Source: Mariannaea sp. PMI_226 (lineage: Eukaryota; Ascomycota; Sordariomycetes; Hypocreales; Nectriaceae). From it: a stretch of 64,000 nucleotides of DNA. Positions 10,453-23,631 of this stretch are shown here, piece after piece. Location: contig JANFOG010000004.1 in assembly GCA_024336345.1 (NCBI GenBank), positions 496,001-560,000 on the forward strand, read 5' to 3'. The translations under genes were made by a program, and so were the position numbers. A model generated the notes under the pieces. It did no database searches, had not been told where the DNA came from, and saw nothing but the letters and a program-made list of their open reading frames with translations. Position 1 is the first letter of the stretch. Every line of letters starts with the position of its first letter.

Positions 10453-12094
10453 CTCAGGACGGGCAGATCCATGTCTCACAAGCGGAGCAGCAGGCATTTG
10501 ACAAGCTTCTGGGCTCGAGCCGATTGATGCACGATGCTGGCATCTGAATGGGTCGGGCGCCTATGACTCATTTTTAGATACATGCAGATGGATGGGGAAA
10601 GCTCACCAAAAAACCTTTGAGCAGGGGTTGTATGCTTTTTAGGGTGTCGGGTGTTTCTTGACGGAGCTTAGTCGCAGGTTTCCTACCACGGCAGAAACAC
10701 GCTGTGACACCCATCGCGATGCTTCACCGCAGGCGTTGCTTGACCGACGAGTGCAGACGCGATCGCGTTTGGATATCATGTCGAATATCGCGTTCCTTTC
10801 CTGTTTTTTGGTTTGTAACGGTAGTCCACCGTTTCTCCCGCATTTTCTTCACCGTATATGAGTCTTTTTTTTTTTGTCCCCGGGAGGGGGTGGTTTAGTC
10901 CCCCACTCCAAGTTGCTTTCCTATTGCTTCCTCTCGCCTCACCTAATTGTACTGCATCCTGCGATGCCATGCAATGCGCTGCAATACACCTGTCCTCCCT
11001 TCTCCTCCACAGGCCCGAGCTTTCTTTTTTTGGGGGGGGTTGACTACTTCTTCTCTTGTATCCTCAGACTAGTGCAGTACACATGAGGTACACGAGCTAA
11101 ATTACATAGTACCACGTAGATTCCACCTGTCGCCCGCAATATCTCAGATCTCGCCCGCATCCTAAAATGTACATGTACTGTACTGGAGAGTCTCTGGACT
11201 TTCTCCATTGCCGTAATTTATTTTTAAGCGCCCAACTGCTGCCGTAGAACACGAGCACGTCGAACTGTCATGCTACCAGAATAGAAAATGAACAGAGAGT
11301 GGTTCTTCCAAGGCTTCCAAATCTGTCCACGCAAGACAATCGGCAGACCATCAGTCCCGGGCCACAGGTCAGGCAAGACATGGACTCCAGAAAGGCCCGA
11401 GCTGGCCGCCGCCCCGGCCGCTTGGCCTCAACCGCCGGGCGCCTGTTTTGGCTTTTGGGCATTTGCTTTTTGGGCGCTTACCATGGCCGCTACCTACCTT
11501 TTGATATGGAGCCCAATTTCATTTCATACTATAGTACGGAGTAGTACGGATGGATTACATAACTACAGAGAGGGATAGGGAGAGGGAGGCGGCTGTGCTT
11601 TAGGGTAGGATATGAATAAGAGGAGGAGTGTGAGTAGGAGAGCGCTTAACTGAGCAGTGAGAGTTGACACTGAAGCCGTCTCATTGATGCCCTCATCTTC
11701 AGACGCCGACGTCTTACAAAGTCTTAGAAAATTTTGAATCTGAGCGGCTACGGAAATTGATCTCGGTCCACTGATCATCCGAGTTTCTAATCTTTGAACT
11801 CTTTTAGTACAACTTTGGGGCTCTTCTTCTGGTGTCTTTTTCTTTCCTCTCCTTTTCTTTCTTGCACTTTGGGCAATGATAGCTCGATTCTTCAGCGTGC
11901 GGTCCCTATTCGTACCTCCGTAGCTCCGCTCCTCCATACCTCCTCCTGTAAGGTAGTGCTCGTTCTGCACTGCCTCCCCCGTAGCGTTCGTCTCAAACCC
12001 GCAATCCTCTCTCCTATTTGCTCTCTCCTCATGCCCTCTCTTGCTTTCTCTCGTCCTTCTTCCCACCTATTTGCTATCCCCTGGCGCGTTGCAG

Positions 12095-12124
12095 CTACCT
12101 ACCTACCTACCTACCTACCTACCT
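12095..12124. repeat. (TACC)n microsatellite
   Basis: About seven uninterrupted TACC units. The same word recurs in inverted orientation around 12900-12955. Confidence 0.9.
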
Positions 12125-14103
12125 TTAGACAGCTTCCCTCCCCCCACCCCCTGGTCCTCTCGCCTGATTCGCCTCCTAGCACGCGCTTGGACTCTTCCAA
12201 CGTGCAACGACGCGGGCCACGTCGAAGAGCAAGCATGAAAAGGGCGATCTGACCAATAGGCAACGCGCTCTCTCCTCGAGCCGTGATTCGTGCAAAGCCG
12301 CGTGTCCACTTTCCGCGTCTGTGCCTGGTTTGGCAAAACGACTGGCTGACGGCTTCTGCATGTTTCCTGCACAGGCCACCAAAGAAAACAACAAACCCCG
12401 GTCACCCCCCACTATCACCACCACCACCATTTACATACTACGCACGTAGGCTATCCATGGTGTCATAATTGCAACGGTGTGCTTGTGGTGGACCGGGACT
12501 TCGCTGGCTGTGAGCAGGGGGGGGGGGGGAGCATTTCCGTTCCTTTTCCTTTATTCTTCTTTCTAGCCTCTTTTTTTTTCTTAGCTCTTGTGGCTTGCTC
12601 CATACCGTTTTGAGCAAAAATCTGTTGCGTTTCGTTTCCATGTTTGGTCTTCGTTTCAACCCGATCCAAACATTTCTGTTCATCTCTTCTAGTATGTTGC
12701 TCCTGATCGCCCGGGCTCAACCAAGGCCACTCGTCCCATTTGTGTCTTCGTCTCCTCATGCCTACGGCACAGAATAAGTTGTCTCATGTGCCTGCCTACC
12801 TCCTCTTCCGTTCCTATCTACATAAGATGGGTAGTGTATCATTCAGAGTACGTGCGGACTAGGGTCTAGAAGTCCAGTACTGTAGGCACAGGTAGTTATC
12901 CGCATCTACATAGCACCTACGTAGGAGGTAGGTATGTAGGTAGTTACATTGGTAGGATCCTAGTTTCCCCTTCACTCGTCGGGGCTCACACATCAGCTCG
13001 TGTCTCTGCGCTGGACTCAAAAATAAGACTTTCGTTGCTGGTGGACATGCAAGCTACTGTGAGCAGCTGCAAGCACCCGATGTCTCTACCGCAGTATTAT
13101 TAGAGAGAGAGAAAAAAAGAACAAGGCAGAGGCTAGTGATGTAGTGCAATGTACAAATACGGAGACCCCTGTATGTGGACTTGTTGACAACAATATCTTG
13201 ACTCACTCTCTCAAAGTGCCAAGTGCCTATTTTATTCCACTCCTGATACATCATCACCGGTACGAAGTACCCATGTGTCCCGAACATGCATCGCCACATC
13301 ATCACCACAGTCGTCGGTAAAAACGTAGCTTGGGCTAGTTTCCTCAACTAGAGAACTAGAGAGCTAGAGCCTCCGATTCTTCCCACCCGATCTCACATCC
13401 CGAGACAAAAATTGATCCCATCCAAGTTCGGCAAGACATGGGATACGGTACGTAGCTAAGAAGAAATCATTGCCAATAAGTGTCTTGATTGTCTGTGCGG
13501 GTGATTTACCCGCTTTCTTCGTGGCCGTTGCCTGACCCATTGTCTCTATACGGTACCCTCATTCATAACCTACCCTACCTAGTTTTCCAACCACAGACCA
13601 TCCCATCCCAAATGGAGAAGAAAGACGCAACATGTTGAGACGAGAATGAGGCCATCACGGTCATCATGGATGGGTGAAGGCCCTCTCGACAATAACAAAA
13701 GTCCTTCATCTCTTCGCTCAACCTGTAGATCCATTCAGAGCTCCTAGCCTCTATCACAATCACAATCCCGTGTGATTTTTCATGGTGTGTTCATCGATGC
13801 ATCCGTCCATCTTCCATCACATTAATAATATCGGTAACCTCCGTAGGTTCGGCCTGCCTCCCCCCCTCCCCCACCTCGTAGGTCAGGCTGCATGTAGATC
13901 ACGAGTCGTCCACCTTATTCGGGACCTCTCCCACACCATTTCGCGCCATCCCCCGCGCCACACCCAAACACGTCTCTCTATATTCCATACCACGCGTTTC
14001 TTCATGCTGTCGCAAAATCGTATTCCGCCTGTGCCGTTTCTTGCTAGTTACTATCTATCGCATGTGTCCACACGCAGCAACCAGTTGGCTAATCATAATG
14101 GCA

Positions 14104-17100
14104 TCACACATCATCTCCAGCCGCTGCCGCCGCCTCCTCCTCATCCTCCCCTGTTTCGTCCATGACATCTAATTCATCCTCTGTCGGGTCTTGTCTACTT
14201 GGTGAAAAGAGACTTGGCGACCTGAAAGTATTGCTCGTGTCTCCTGATGCAGCCGCTTCGTTGGCCGTCCTGACCTTTCTCAAGGCTCGCATCATCCCAT
14301 CCAACTTCATTCGCTCTTGGACCACCATGCCCCGGGCGAATTCCCGGATAGCGCGCCGTCCCATCTTGTCATGCAGGTCCTGCCATCCGGCAAGCTCCCC
14401 AGCCACGGTTTGCTGTGTATATCGTAGTTCCCTTGCTAGATTAGCTGCTTCTTCGCGGGACTTGCGCGCGCGCTCCTCCTTCTCGTCGTACAATCGCTGT
14501 CTAGTATCGTCTAACAAGCCCAATGGCCACCTGGATCGGTTCAATGAGTTATAATTACGGTCTGCTTCCCGCTTCGCCGCTCTCATTTGTGATATGATAT
14601 TTGGAGGCCGAGACAACGATGCCAAGAGCGCCTGCACCGTTGATTGGAGAGCCAAAAATGTCGAGTGAAGGGTCCCCTGTGCGTTCGACTGCGTTGGCAC
14701 GATGGACCTGACATATGTCTCAAACGCGTCGATGTGTGATGGGGGGAGAAATGGGAGCGTGCACACTACCCGGTGGAGTAATACTGATGCGTCGTACATA
14801 TCTGTTCGTCCCCTGGTTAGCTTGAATGTCCCACATCGAGATAGCTGCCCATCTTGGAGATTTTTTCTTACCTGCTGCCACAAGCCCTAGGTTGTTGGCT
14901 CGTCTTGTTGCGCTCTTAGTCGAATAGTTGACGCTCCGAATCATTTCTTGGGCGTGATTAACGAACTGCTCTACCTCCCTCACATCCTCCACTGGCTCAT
15001 ATTCCTCTCTGACCTTCTCTGCTCTCGTCTCGGTCTTCAGCAGTGTCCGCTGTTCCATCGTTTCAAGTTGAAGCTCTGGGACCAGGAAAAACTCCCATAG
15101 CATTTCATGCGTCGCAAATGTGGGATGCGTTAGCATGATCTTCAAGAACCAATCGGTCCGTGTCTGCATGTCTCGCAAAATGGCCCGAGAGGGTTTGGAA
15201 GGGATCTGGAAGGGTGATCGAATATCTGTGAGCGCGGGAATCCATGATGCTGGGTTCTCTAGAGCGAGCAATGTTGGCAGGTGCTCAAAGTCAGATAGAG
15301 ATCGCCGACTTGTTGTAACTGTGAAGCTGTCATGATCTGTTGGTGCCGCGGACTTGATAACCAGCCGAACTGTCGCATCTTCCACAAAGAATGCCCTGAC
15401 AACACCAGTAATGCGTGAGTCGGGCCCAGGTGGCATGCTGAACAGAGCAAGGTCATCGATCTTATTCCGGACATCATCATCCTTTGCCAACTCGACTGCC
15501 GTGAGACCTCGGATCTCCTTGGCTGCCACGTCTACACGCGGGTCTGCAAATAGCGACCGCACCATGTCATATCGACCATACTTGCTCGCCACCATTAGTG
15601 CTGTGAAACGCTTGTCGTTCGTTGCGTTCACATCTACGTCGCAAAATTGTAGGATCCTCAGTGCCAAAGCTGCATCGTTTATAACGTGAAGCAGAGTATT
15701 TCCCTTGGCATCTACGTGCTCATCGAGATGCAGAGGCAGCGCGTCGCCCTGACACAGTGTGGCAACATTCAGACCTTCTTCAACCATATTGTGGTAGTTT
15801 CCGTGGTCATATGACCGGCATAGCGCGAAGAGTGGTGTTTGGCCATTCTTGTCTCTTTGGCGCCAAGGAATCAGTCGACCAATCTTGCCTATCAAGTCTG
15901 GGGCATGGAACAGGTAGTGCCCTACACTTCGGCCCCAAATGTCCTGATGCGCAAGGTATTGTTTCAGTTGCTCATTTGTTGTATTGGAAACCACGAAATC
16001 AAGGAGTCCATCAATCAGTTCCGCATTGCCCAGTTGGATAGCGGCGCTCAACAGGTTGGTGTCTTCATTGTTCAGATCGTCGGTAACAAGACGGGCTGGG
16101 AAGTATTCCGAGAGTGAGAGAAGGTATTTCAAAATGGCCACTCGTCCTTCTTGAATCGCCATCATGAGGACTGACTCTCCAAATGAGTTACTGGTTTGAG
16201 ACAACCTTTCAACAGAAACGTCGCCTTCCAGAGCACTGCCAACTGTGCCGACGCTTGTTCGGGAATGGAAAGACACTTCAGACAGATCTGACAAACTGCG
16301 AGTATCCATTGCCACCTTCTTTATTCTGCGGATGGGCAAATGAAACTCTGGTGCTTCCGAATCTCCATTTGCTTGGAAAGGAAAAACGTGACCTAGACCT
16401 GTTCCGTGAGAGAATCGATCCGAAAAGTTCAAGACTATTGAGGACCTTGAGGACCTTCTTGACTTCGTAGGGCCATTCTGAAGACTCTTGGCTAATGACT
16501 CCCGGCGACTCGAAGTAGGAGATTCTGACAAGTCGTCATCATCGAGCGCAGACGAATCTGGCTCCATGATTTTCCTGAGATCATCTAGATTCCCATTCTT
16601 GACGGCATCCCACAATGCCTTGTTCCTCCGGCTAGCACGTCGGAGTCCAGCCGAGTCCAGTACAAGGTAGGCTAGAACTGCTTCAAAAGTGCTCAGGGCA
16701 TAACCCAATTCACCGCTATCGACATCGTCAATGAAGATGAAGTTTCGAACATATATTAGCCGGGCTTGAAGTTGTTTGACTTGTGATCGAATAACCACAA
16801 ATAGGAGGAATGAAACGAGAGTATCAGCATTAACCGTCATTATAGGCTTTTCAGAGGATGAGTCTGCTGACATCATTTGTGATTTGGACGTATCTGTCAG
16901 CTGGGAGACAATCTTAATCGTTGAGAGTAACAAGTCCAACATGACTTGAGGGCATGTTGCAGTAGCAATTTTCTTAAATTCTTCCACAGCACTGCCCAAT
17001 TGTATGATGAGATCATGCTTTGCTTTCGACCCTCCGTCGATTGAAATACCAAGCTGAGAGATATCCACATGCTGCATCTTCTTGATCTTGGCTTCAAGTT

Positions 17101-18213
17101 CCAGGTCGTAGGGTCGCTTCAACGCATTCAGTCTGGGAAACAACAAGTGGTGCAAATTCTCTGTCACGTAACGCTCAATGAGTTTTTCCACCAGAGGTCC
17201 CGTCAAGTCGGTAGTAGCGCCCAACAACGATAACTGTTGCTTGTCCACTCCTTGGAACAGGTCGATGGCTGCAGTAACAGCAGTTTCGAGAGATGCCCTC
17301 ATGATATCCTCATCATCCTCGGCAAAGAAGTTCTCCGTCACTGGCAACCCCTCGGGGCCCTCTTCCGTCCCCGTCAAAGGATTATTAGGTCGCGGCCTCT
17401 TCACCACGTTCGCTGGAGGCCCATCCGGCTGAGGGTCGGGAATATGAGGGGCAGACGGAGGAGGAGGAAGCGGTTTGTGAAAGACGTTGGTGAATTCGAG
17501 AAACAATTTCTCTAGCCCGGGTTGCATTTGCCTGGCGATCATGGGGAAGTTATTCAGAAGATCGTGGAAACTCTTGATATCTTTTTTCCGAGGGGCCGCG
17601 CTCTCAGTAGACTCGGCGTTCGTTGCTTGTTTCTGCTCTGCGATCCTGCGCTTCCGCGTGCTGGGGGCGAATACGGCTGGAGTGATTTTGATTTCCTCCC
17701 AAGTACCCACCAGGGGCTTTGATATAAAGTAAATAAGCCATTGTCGCGGCTCGAAGACGTCAGGATACCAAGTGATGTCGTTGAGAAGTTGAGCTTGAGT
17801 CAATGTCTTGAAGCCTGGAATCAAGTATCAGTAAGGAGATGAGGAAATGCTGGAGTCTCAAGAGGAAAGATAATAATAGTACCCTTATTACTGTACACGA
17901 GCGAGTCTTTGATAACGACACTCTTTCCATTCAGTGTAGAAAACTGCTTGGCCTTCCCCCTTACCTCGCGCAGGTTCTGGCTCCCCTCCTTTCCAGGTGC
18001 GACGCCTGGCGGCCCAGGGATCTTGAGAACATGGCTAGCGAGGAACTCCTCTCCAGCTATGACCTCAGACGGGAGGGCGCCGCTCTCGGTCTCACGGAAG
18101 GATAGTAGCACATCCGTGGAGGGGACGAGTAGGATGTGGTGACGGACCGGGGTGCACTGGGCAGGGAGGGAACTCTTGAAGAAGGCGGCCAGAAAGGGGT
18201 TTAGAGGTTGCAT
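14104..18213 (-). CDS. VRL1: Vrl1-type VPS9 / ankyrin / PX / BAR protein (VINE complex)
   Basis: The inferred protein has 1323 residues in three exons, with introns at 17815-17882 and 14802-14871 (branch CTAAC, acceptor ACAG). Order of parts: an N-terminal conserved region (~1-200); a VPS9-like Rab5-GEF domain (~300-500, with VSFLLFVVIRSQ and an FIFIDDVDSGELGYALSTFEAVLAYL-type core); a Ser-rich linker; ankyrin repeats (~650-900); a PX-like domain (~910-1025, ending near the RTDWFLKIMLTHP helix); and a helical, charged C-terminal ~280 residues consistent with a BAR domain, ending in an acidic Ala-rich tail. In yeast, Vrl1 with Vin1 forms an endosomal sorting-nexin coat. The reading frame here is intact across the whole protein. 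VARP-like proteins are the alternative relatives. Confidence 0.85.
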
Positions 18214-19875
18214 TCATTCGACTTGAGAACGGCCGATGTCAGACGCTTGGTGGCTCCCGTAGGCCAGACAATTTAAGGGCGATTGTTTGTAATTGTTCGC
18301 GGATAGCGGGAGGGGAGGGGAAGGGAGGTCGGTAGGGCTGCGGATGCATGCAGGAGGCGAGCAATGGAAGCTTGTGAGCTTGAGGTTGCAGGGAGCTTTG
18401 CGGACCTGGAGGGAGCTTGACGCAGCCCTGATTCGTCACTCAAGGACGTGGAGACGTGGGCTGATGACGAAGGAGGTGGTTTCGTGAGAGCGAAAAGGCA
18501 GTCGCGCTGTAATAACAACATGTGCTGTTTTCGTGAGAGAGCGTGAATGGTGTCGCAGTTCAACAGAAAGAGGCTGGAGATGGATTTAGGGGACGCGATG
18601 ACGGACGGGGCTTTGATGGGGATCGGGTTGATGGTGTTGAGAGACCTCATCCACAATACGTCGCGGTCCGAGCTGGGAACGTTACTCGGATCGGCCTAGG
18701 GATGAACGTCAGTGGAAGCCTTGCTCCAGGATCATGGGGCGCATGCCCCTGGAGGATGCCTGTAAGAGGCCACTGAAGCCCACTGAAGGCCAGGTACCTG
18801 TACTTCCCGCGCGCCGGCCCCGCCCAAAAGCCGCTTGACGAACAGAGCGGCACGGACCAGGATGCGCTCCGCGGGGTATTCGGATCCATGTTAGTCCGCG
18901 CCTACTCAGCCCAGTTTGCTCAGTTCGACTTCAGCCGTGGAATCTGGGCTGGATGCTTGTCCCACAATCACATGTTACATGGTTGTCAAACGCGTGGTTT
19001 GAATACAGTCACCTTCTTGGGAATGATAAGGTGCACAATTACTACATAAGTATGTACGTGCGTCTTACCAGGCACCCCAAGGGGCTGTAGGGGGCTTAAT
19101 TAGGGATTGCTGCTGATCAACCTATGCCCCGAATATGTAGATGTCCTGCAGCAGATGGGTAGTTTGGGGCGTCGCGGGGCCCCAGTTGGGAATGATCTAG
19201 ATAAGCCCCAGAATGCAATATTAACTTGTTTGCTTTTTCTTCTTTGGTGCTTGAAGCCATTGCAACTGACACCGGAGGATATTTGTTCCTTTTGATTGTG
19301 TTTCCCTCTGGAGAATGCAAAGCTTGAAAATTATCCAAGACGGATAGAATCCGTATTCACGCGGTATACAGCTTTCCACAGCTTGTCTCCTGTTCACTTC
19401 TGACAACCTTGAGACTCCACTGCCGCAACTCTTTGCAAATACAAAAACCACATCATAAGAAGCACATGGCTATAGCTCCAACATGGTGGAACTTCATACT
19501 CTACCGAACGACCATTTTACTGCAAATGGCTAATATCCTTGCAGCATTCATTCTCTCATATGTGTTGATTCTTGCACCCACGTTCTCAAACTTTGTCAGA
19601 GTTCTCCATGCCCAGTGCCGATCTCCCTAGGTATGTCACAATAACGGTAGGCATTTATCCAATAGAACACAAGAACACAATAGACAGCTGCTAGATATGA
19701 TGGCAACTTCAGAAGAAGCAATTTGAGATTGTTCACCTCTATTATGTCTTTGGGGGGGAGGGTTCTCTTATTATTTTATATACTTTGACTGGGGTTCAAC
19801 CCTAGGCTTCCTAAATTACCTATCTCATCATCCATACACAGAAAGCAAAAACAAAGGCAGTATAGATATCGGTCA
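18214..19875. other. Intergenic region upstream of VRL1, downstream of the permease gene
   Basis: The part next to VRL1 is GC-rich to about 18.9 kb and should hold its promoter. The rest becomes AT-rich toward the permease 3' end. Short open frames here resemble nothing I know and I see no RNA gene. Confidence 0.4.
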
Positions 19876-21757
19876 TTAAAGTGACTGGCCAAGCCTTTTC
19901 CAGAAGGAGGTCTGTCCGGGTACTTGGTGACTGGCAACATTGCCCTTGGAATCCAGGTCCCTCCTCCTACCGCTGTCAAGGTCAATGGTCCAGCTGCGCT
20001 TCAATGGATCACTGCTGCGCCAATACAGCTTTCCAGCTCCGTAGATTATGCCAAACAATGGCAGGAGGATGTATGCATCGACGAAATTGCCCGCGTCAAA
20101 CGGTGAGAGCGTAGTCCAGCCTTGCACGAGGGCTAGGAATATACAAGCCCCGAGGCCGATGTATGCAAGACCGGGGTACCAGAGCGCCTTGTAAGGCAGC
20201 TCACTGATACTTCGTCCCTGGGCAATCCAGGCCCGCCGGAAGCGGATGTGAATGAGGCTGATGCTTCCCCAGACTAGGAAGGCGCTCACACCAGAGAGAT
20301 TGACGATGTAGCTGTAGGCCTTGGAAGCACCAGTCGACACGTTCATCATTGAAATGGCGCCGACGGCGTTGGTGAGGAGAATGGCGTAGACTGGGACGCC
20401 TCGACCGTTTGTCCAGCCGAGGATCTTGGGGGCTTTTCCAGACTGAGCCATGTAGAGAACGGTTCGAGAACCGATGTATATAGATGAGTTGATGGCGGAT
20501 AAACAGGTAATCAGAATGAAGGCATTGATTAGGTGGACACCTGTATGGCAATCAGTCAGTTATCAGTAACTTCTCATCAAGCATATATATAGCCTTGATC
20601 GCAAACCAGGCAAAATACGTACCTCCTTCCCAGCCAGCATTCTGAATAGCAATGGTCATAGGGCTCTTCAACGCTTTAGATGCTCCGTTGATCAGTCCGT
20701 CTGCGTTCGCAGGGCATGTCAGGCCGAAGAAAAAGGCAGATCCCATGTACACGAATATGATCCGCCAAAAGACTTGTCGAATGGCCTGTGGCACCGCAAC
20801 ACCAGGGTTTCGTGTCTCGGTAGCAGCAACAGCAATGGACTCAACTCCAGAATAAAAGGTCGAGCAGAACACAAAGACGGTGGCTACTCCTCTAAAGCCG
20901 TTCCCGTTGAAGGCGCCCGGGTCGTTCCAGTAGTGAAAGCCAAGCGGTTTGTCCTGGCCAACAAGACCGCCTGAAGCATAGATAATGGCGAAGAAGAAGT
21001 AAGCTGTAAGTCCAAGAAGCTTGATAAGAGCAAGCCAAAACTCAGCCTCTCCAAAAGCTTCGATACCCAGTAACTGGAAACCCAAGAAGACGGTCCAGAA
21101 GATAAGGAAGTAGCCCCAAAGAGGGACAACAGGGCCCCAGTAAGTCAGAATGCTGCAGATGACGTTGTACTCGTTGGCCAAGACAGCCGCCCAAATGATG
21201 AAGTAGTTCCAACCGACTGCGACGCTGAATGACTTGTCAACCATGCGCTCGGCGAGAGAGACGAAGGAACCTCCTCCCGGGTACAGGGTTGTGATTTCTC
21301 CAAGAGACTGCATGATGGAGAAAGTAATAATTCCTAGTTTGTAGTTAGTTAGCTTGCAACGTCTGAGGATGTAATTTATCTTATATGTTGGGAAGCCTTG
21401 AGCTCATGTTTAGACAGCGCATAAGACAGAAGAAGAGCCACTAACTCTATCTTTTGTTTCGTCTCGATACAACGTTTCTGATAAAGGGAAAATAATCATA
21501 CCAATTACTCCGAATCCAATAATCAAGGATGCCGGTCCTCCGCTGTTGAGTGCACCACCAGAGCCCACAAGCAGTCCAGGTCCGATAATTCCAGCAAGAG
21601 CCATCATAGACAAGTGTCGGTTCTTCAGACCTCTCTTCACACCAGAATCCGGGTCGATGGAGTTGGAATCATCGTTGGGCGACAATTGATTTGACGATGT
21701 TTCGTAGTCCCCCACCCCATCATCGGTGACGAGTTGGTCGTCTTTATTCGGATACAT
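19876..21757 (-). CDS. Amino-acid permease of the yeast (YAT/APC) family
   Basis: The protein has 543 residues in three exons, with introns at 20541-20622 and 21334-21501. It is a plasma-membrane proton/amino-acid symporter of the fungal AAT/YAT family. The hydrophilic N-terminus (~45 residues, acidic) leads into GLKNRHLSMMALAGIIGPGLLVGSG, the signature of TM1 in this family. Next come GIITFSIMQSLGE and about 12 hydrophobic segments, with the conserved FSGVE-like STFYSGVESIAVAATETRNP and QSGKAPKILGWTNGRGVP loops. The C-terminus is short and polar. The first exon boundary splits a Gly codon and restores the family motif exactly. The substrate cannot be read from sequence. An inverted repeat with a GATA site lies ~65-90 bp upstream, suggesting nitrogen regulation. 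Confidence 0.9.
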
Positions 21758-21821
21758 GGCTGGTCATGTATCAGCCTGGGTGACGTTGAGAATACTTGAG
21801 CAGTATTGATTTAAACAAAAG

Positions 21822-21844
21822 ACCTTATGACAATCTGATAAGGT
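21822..21844. promoter_or_regulatory. Inverted repeat with GATA-factor site upstream of permease
   Basis: Arms ACCTTAT and ATAAGGT are separated by 9 nt. The right arm contains TGATAAG, which matches the HGATAR core bound by AreA/NIT2-type nitrogen regulators. It lies 65-87 bp before the permease ATG. Confidence 0.5.
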
Positions 21845-23124
21845 GAGCTAAATACAGAATCTTTTACTTGTTCAGTAGAAAGAAGAAAAAAAGACCGATA
21901 GAGAAAGAAAAAACTCCACTCAAGAAGAAAAAGGGAAGACAACCCAATGTTAATATAGAGAGTTGCAAGGTGCCAGGGTCAACAATCGCATCAACAAGGG
22001 ATGCTCCGCTGTACTAACGCAGCGCGGTGTAGAGTAAGCATCGACTCCATCCATCCCCCGTATATTGCCCGAGTTTTTCTATACGTTGAATCAGAATTCT
22101 GGGTCATACGTACTCCTCCTACCCAAGTGCCTAAGGTATGTAATAGTAAGTCATTTGCTTGGCTGCAAAGCTGCGCATAGTCAAGAGCGACGACAACAAC
22201 AACAAGAAAAAGCTGTGGGTCACACGCAAAGCCTAGTAGAGCTGAACCATACTGACGGGATGGGATGGCTTGTTGAGTGCCCAAACAAACAATCAAATCG
22301 GCACAAAGAATGATCATCGTTGACCCCACACCTTTCTCTTCTAGCTTGCTGCAGAGCTTGTCTTACTCCGTTTGTGAGAAACTGAACCATTTATTTTACA
22401 GGCCACTGCCTAATGCGCCATAGGTAATGCCGATCACGACATCGCCCAGAGTTCGCAAACGGTTACGGGAGTGGGGGCAGATTATCTTGTATCGACATGG
22501 GATCGGCAATTTGAAGAGAAGAGACGCTGTGAGAGAATTCCCTTCACTGCCAATTAGGTACCACGCGCGCTGGAGAGGATACGGACTACAGATTTGTCTA
22601 GTAGATTCAGACTGAGAGACCCTAGAGACTAGAAGACTTTGTGGGTAAGACTCTCAGTTAATTAGTCTAGCCTTAGGGATGGGGGTGCGCAATGGCTTGA
22701 CTCTAGTTCATCACATCATTCGACTGTAAAGGTGGTTTTTGTCATGGTATTCGATTATGCCATTCTCCTCTAGATGACGGAAGAAAGGGAAAAGGTGAAG
22801 AGATGAGAGAATAGACAGAACAATATTGGTCATGGATTCTACCTGAAATAAGATCCAAGGCCATCACAACTAGACGCCACATATGATGGACGCATCACCA
22901 GCAACGACATGGGGGTTACTCGAACATTTCATCCCGAGAAGTATGAGAATCAGCATGACTCTCAATCAGGTCTTCTCGGCTGTCGAAGGAATCCTTCGAT
23001 ATTGTACCTGCAATTTGCGAATATTTTTATAGAGAGCTACAGATAGACCCATCGAGAATTTTCATCGCAAATAGCCCTTGATCAACCAACTTTCTGGTAA
23101 GACACTCCTCTACCGAAATAGTGA

Positions 23125-23155
23125 CCTGCATCCTGCATCCTGCACCCTGCATCCT
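23125..23155. repeat. CCTGCAT 7-bp tandem repeat, four copies
   Basis: Four consecutive heptamers, the third with C in place of the final T, followed by a partial copy. Confidence 0.9.
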
Positions 23156-23631
23156 CCCGCACATCCCTCTGGCTGGGTTATAACATTAGGTAGGTAGTAT
23201 CCAGAAGAATTGTTCCAGATCAGCAGCGCTTAGAACTAAACCCGTTTCTCGTTTCTACTGACGTATAATAACAAGTTGATGAGTAGGTAGGCGTCGGCAC
23301 CTCCAAAACTACTGCACGTCCATGTATCAGAGCTAGAATAAGTACAATACGTGTTGAACATTAGATAGGGCGCGCAAACTTCCAGGATCATCAAGCATAG
23401 GCATCATTCATGTAAGCAATCTCAAAATTGAGAACTGTCTAGGCCAATTACTCCATCTTAAACCCCGAAGATGATCATCACCAGTGACTAGGAGCTTGGT
23501 TCCCTTGCGCTTCAAATGGAGTATTTATCTACATATGTGAATCTGCTGCAGCGCACGAAAAGCCTATCATCGAAGCCATACATGGGCATCAATAAAACTC
23601 ATTCAAGTCATCAGAAACCTTCACGAGATGC

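Larger units (their letters stand above)
9168..14103. other. 4.9-kb intergenic region without a supported gene
   Basis: This is the largest gap in the window, upstream of the preceding minus-strand gene and downstream of VRL1. It holds several short tandem repeats (listed separately), homopolymer runs such as the G run near 12517-12529, TACGGAGTA-like words near 11534, and a TACC/GGTA-rich inverted stretch near 12900-12955. Open frames here are short, low in complexity and lack family resemblance. It may carry distal regulatory sequence or a noncoding transcript, but the sequence alone does not show one. Confidence 0.5.
21758..23631. other. Intergenic region between permease and PARG genes
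   Basis: The permease-proximal 250 bp hold the GATA-containing inverted repeat and a purine-rich run (pyrimidine-rich on the transcribed sense strand). A CCTGCAT repeat lies near 23.13 kb. I see no supported gene. Confidence 0.4.

Noticed and set aside
9921..10547. 208-codon open frame across the tandem repeats
   Set aside because: It translates the TCCACGG and CACACGGT repeats and has no family resemblance; its length follows from repeats free of stops.
11563..12066. 167-codon minus-strand open frame with a hydrophobic segment near its end
   Set aside because: Low complexity with no recognisable domain, poor codon pattern and no splice-consistent partner exons.
13782..14165. 127-codon plus-strand open frame next to VRL1
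   Set aside because: It overlaps the VRL1 3' end in antisense and is Pro/His-rich from antisense acidic codons.
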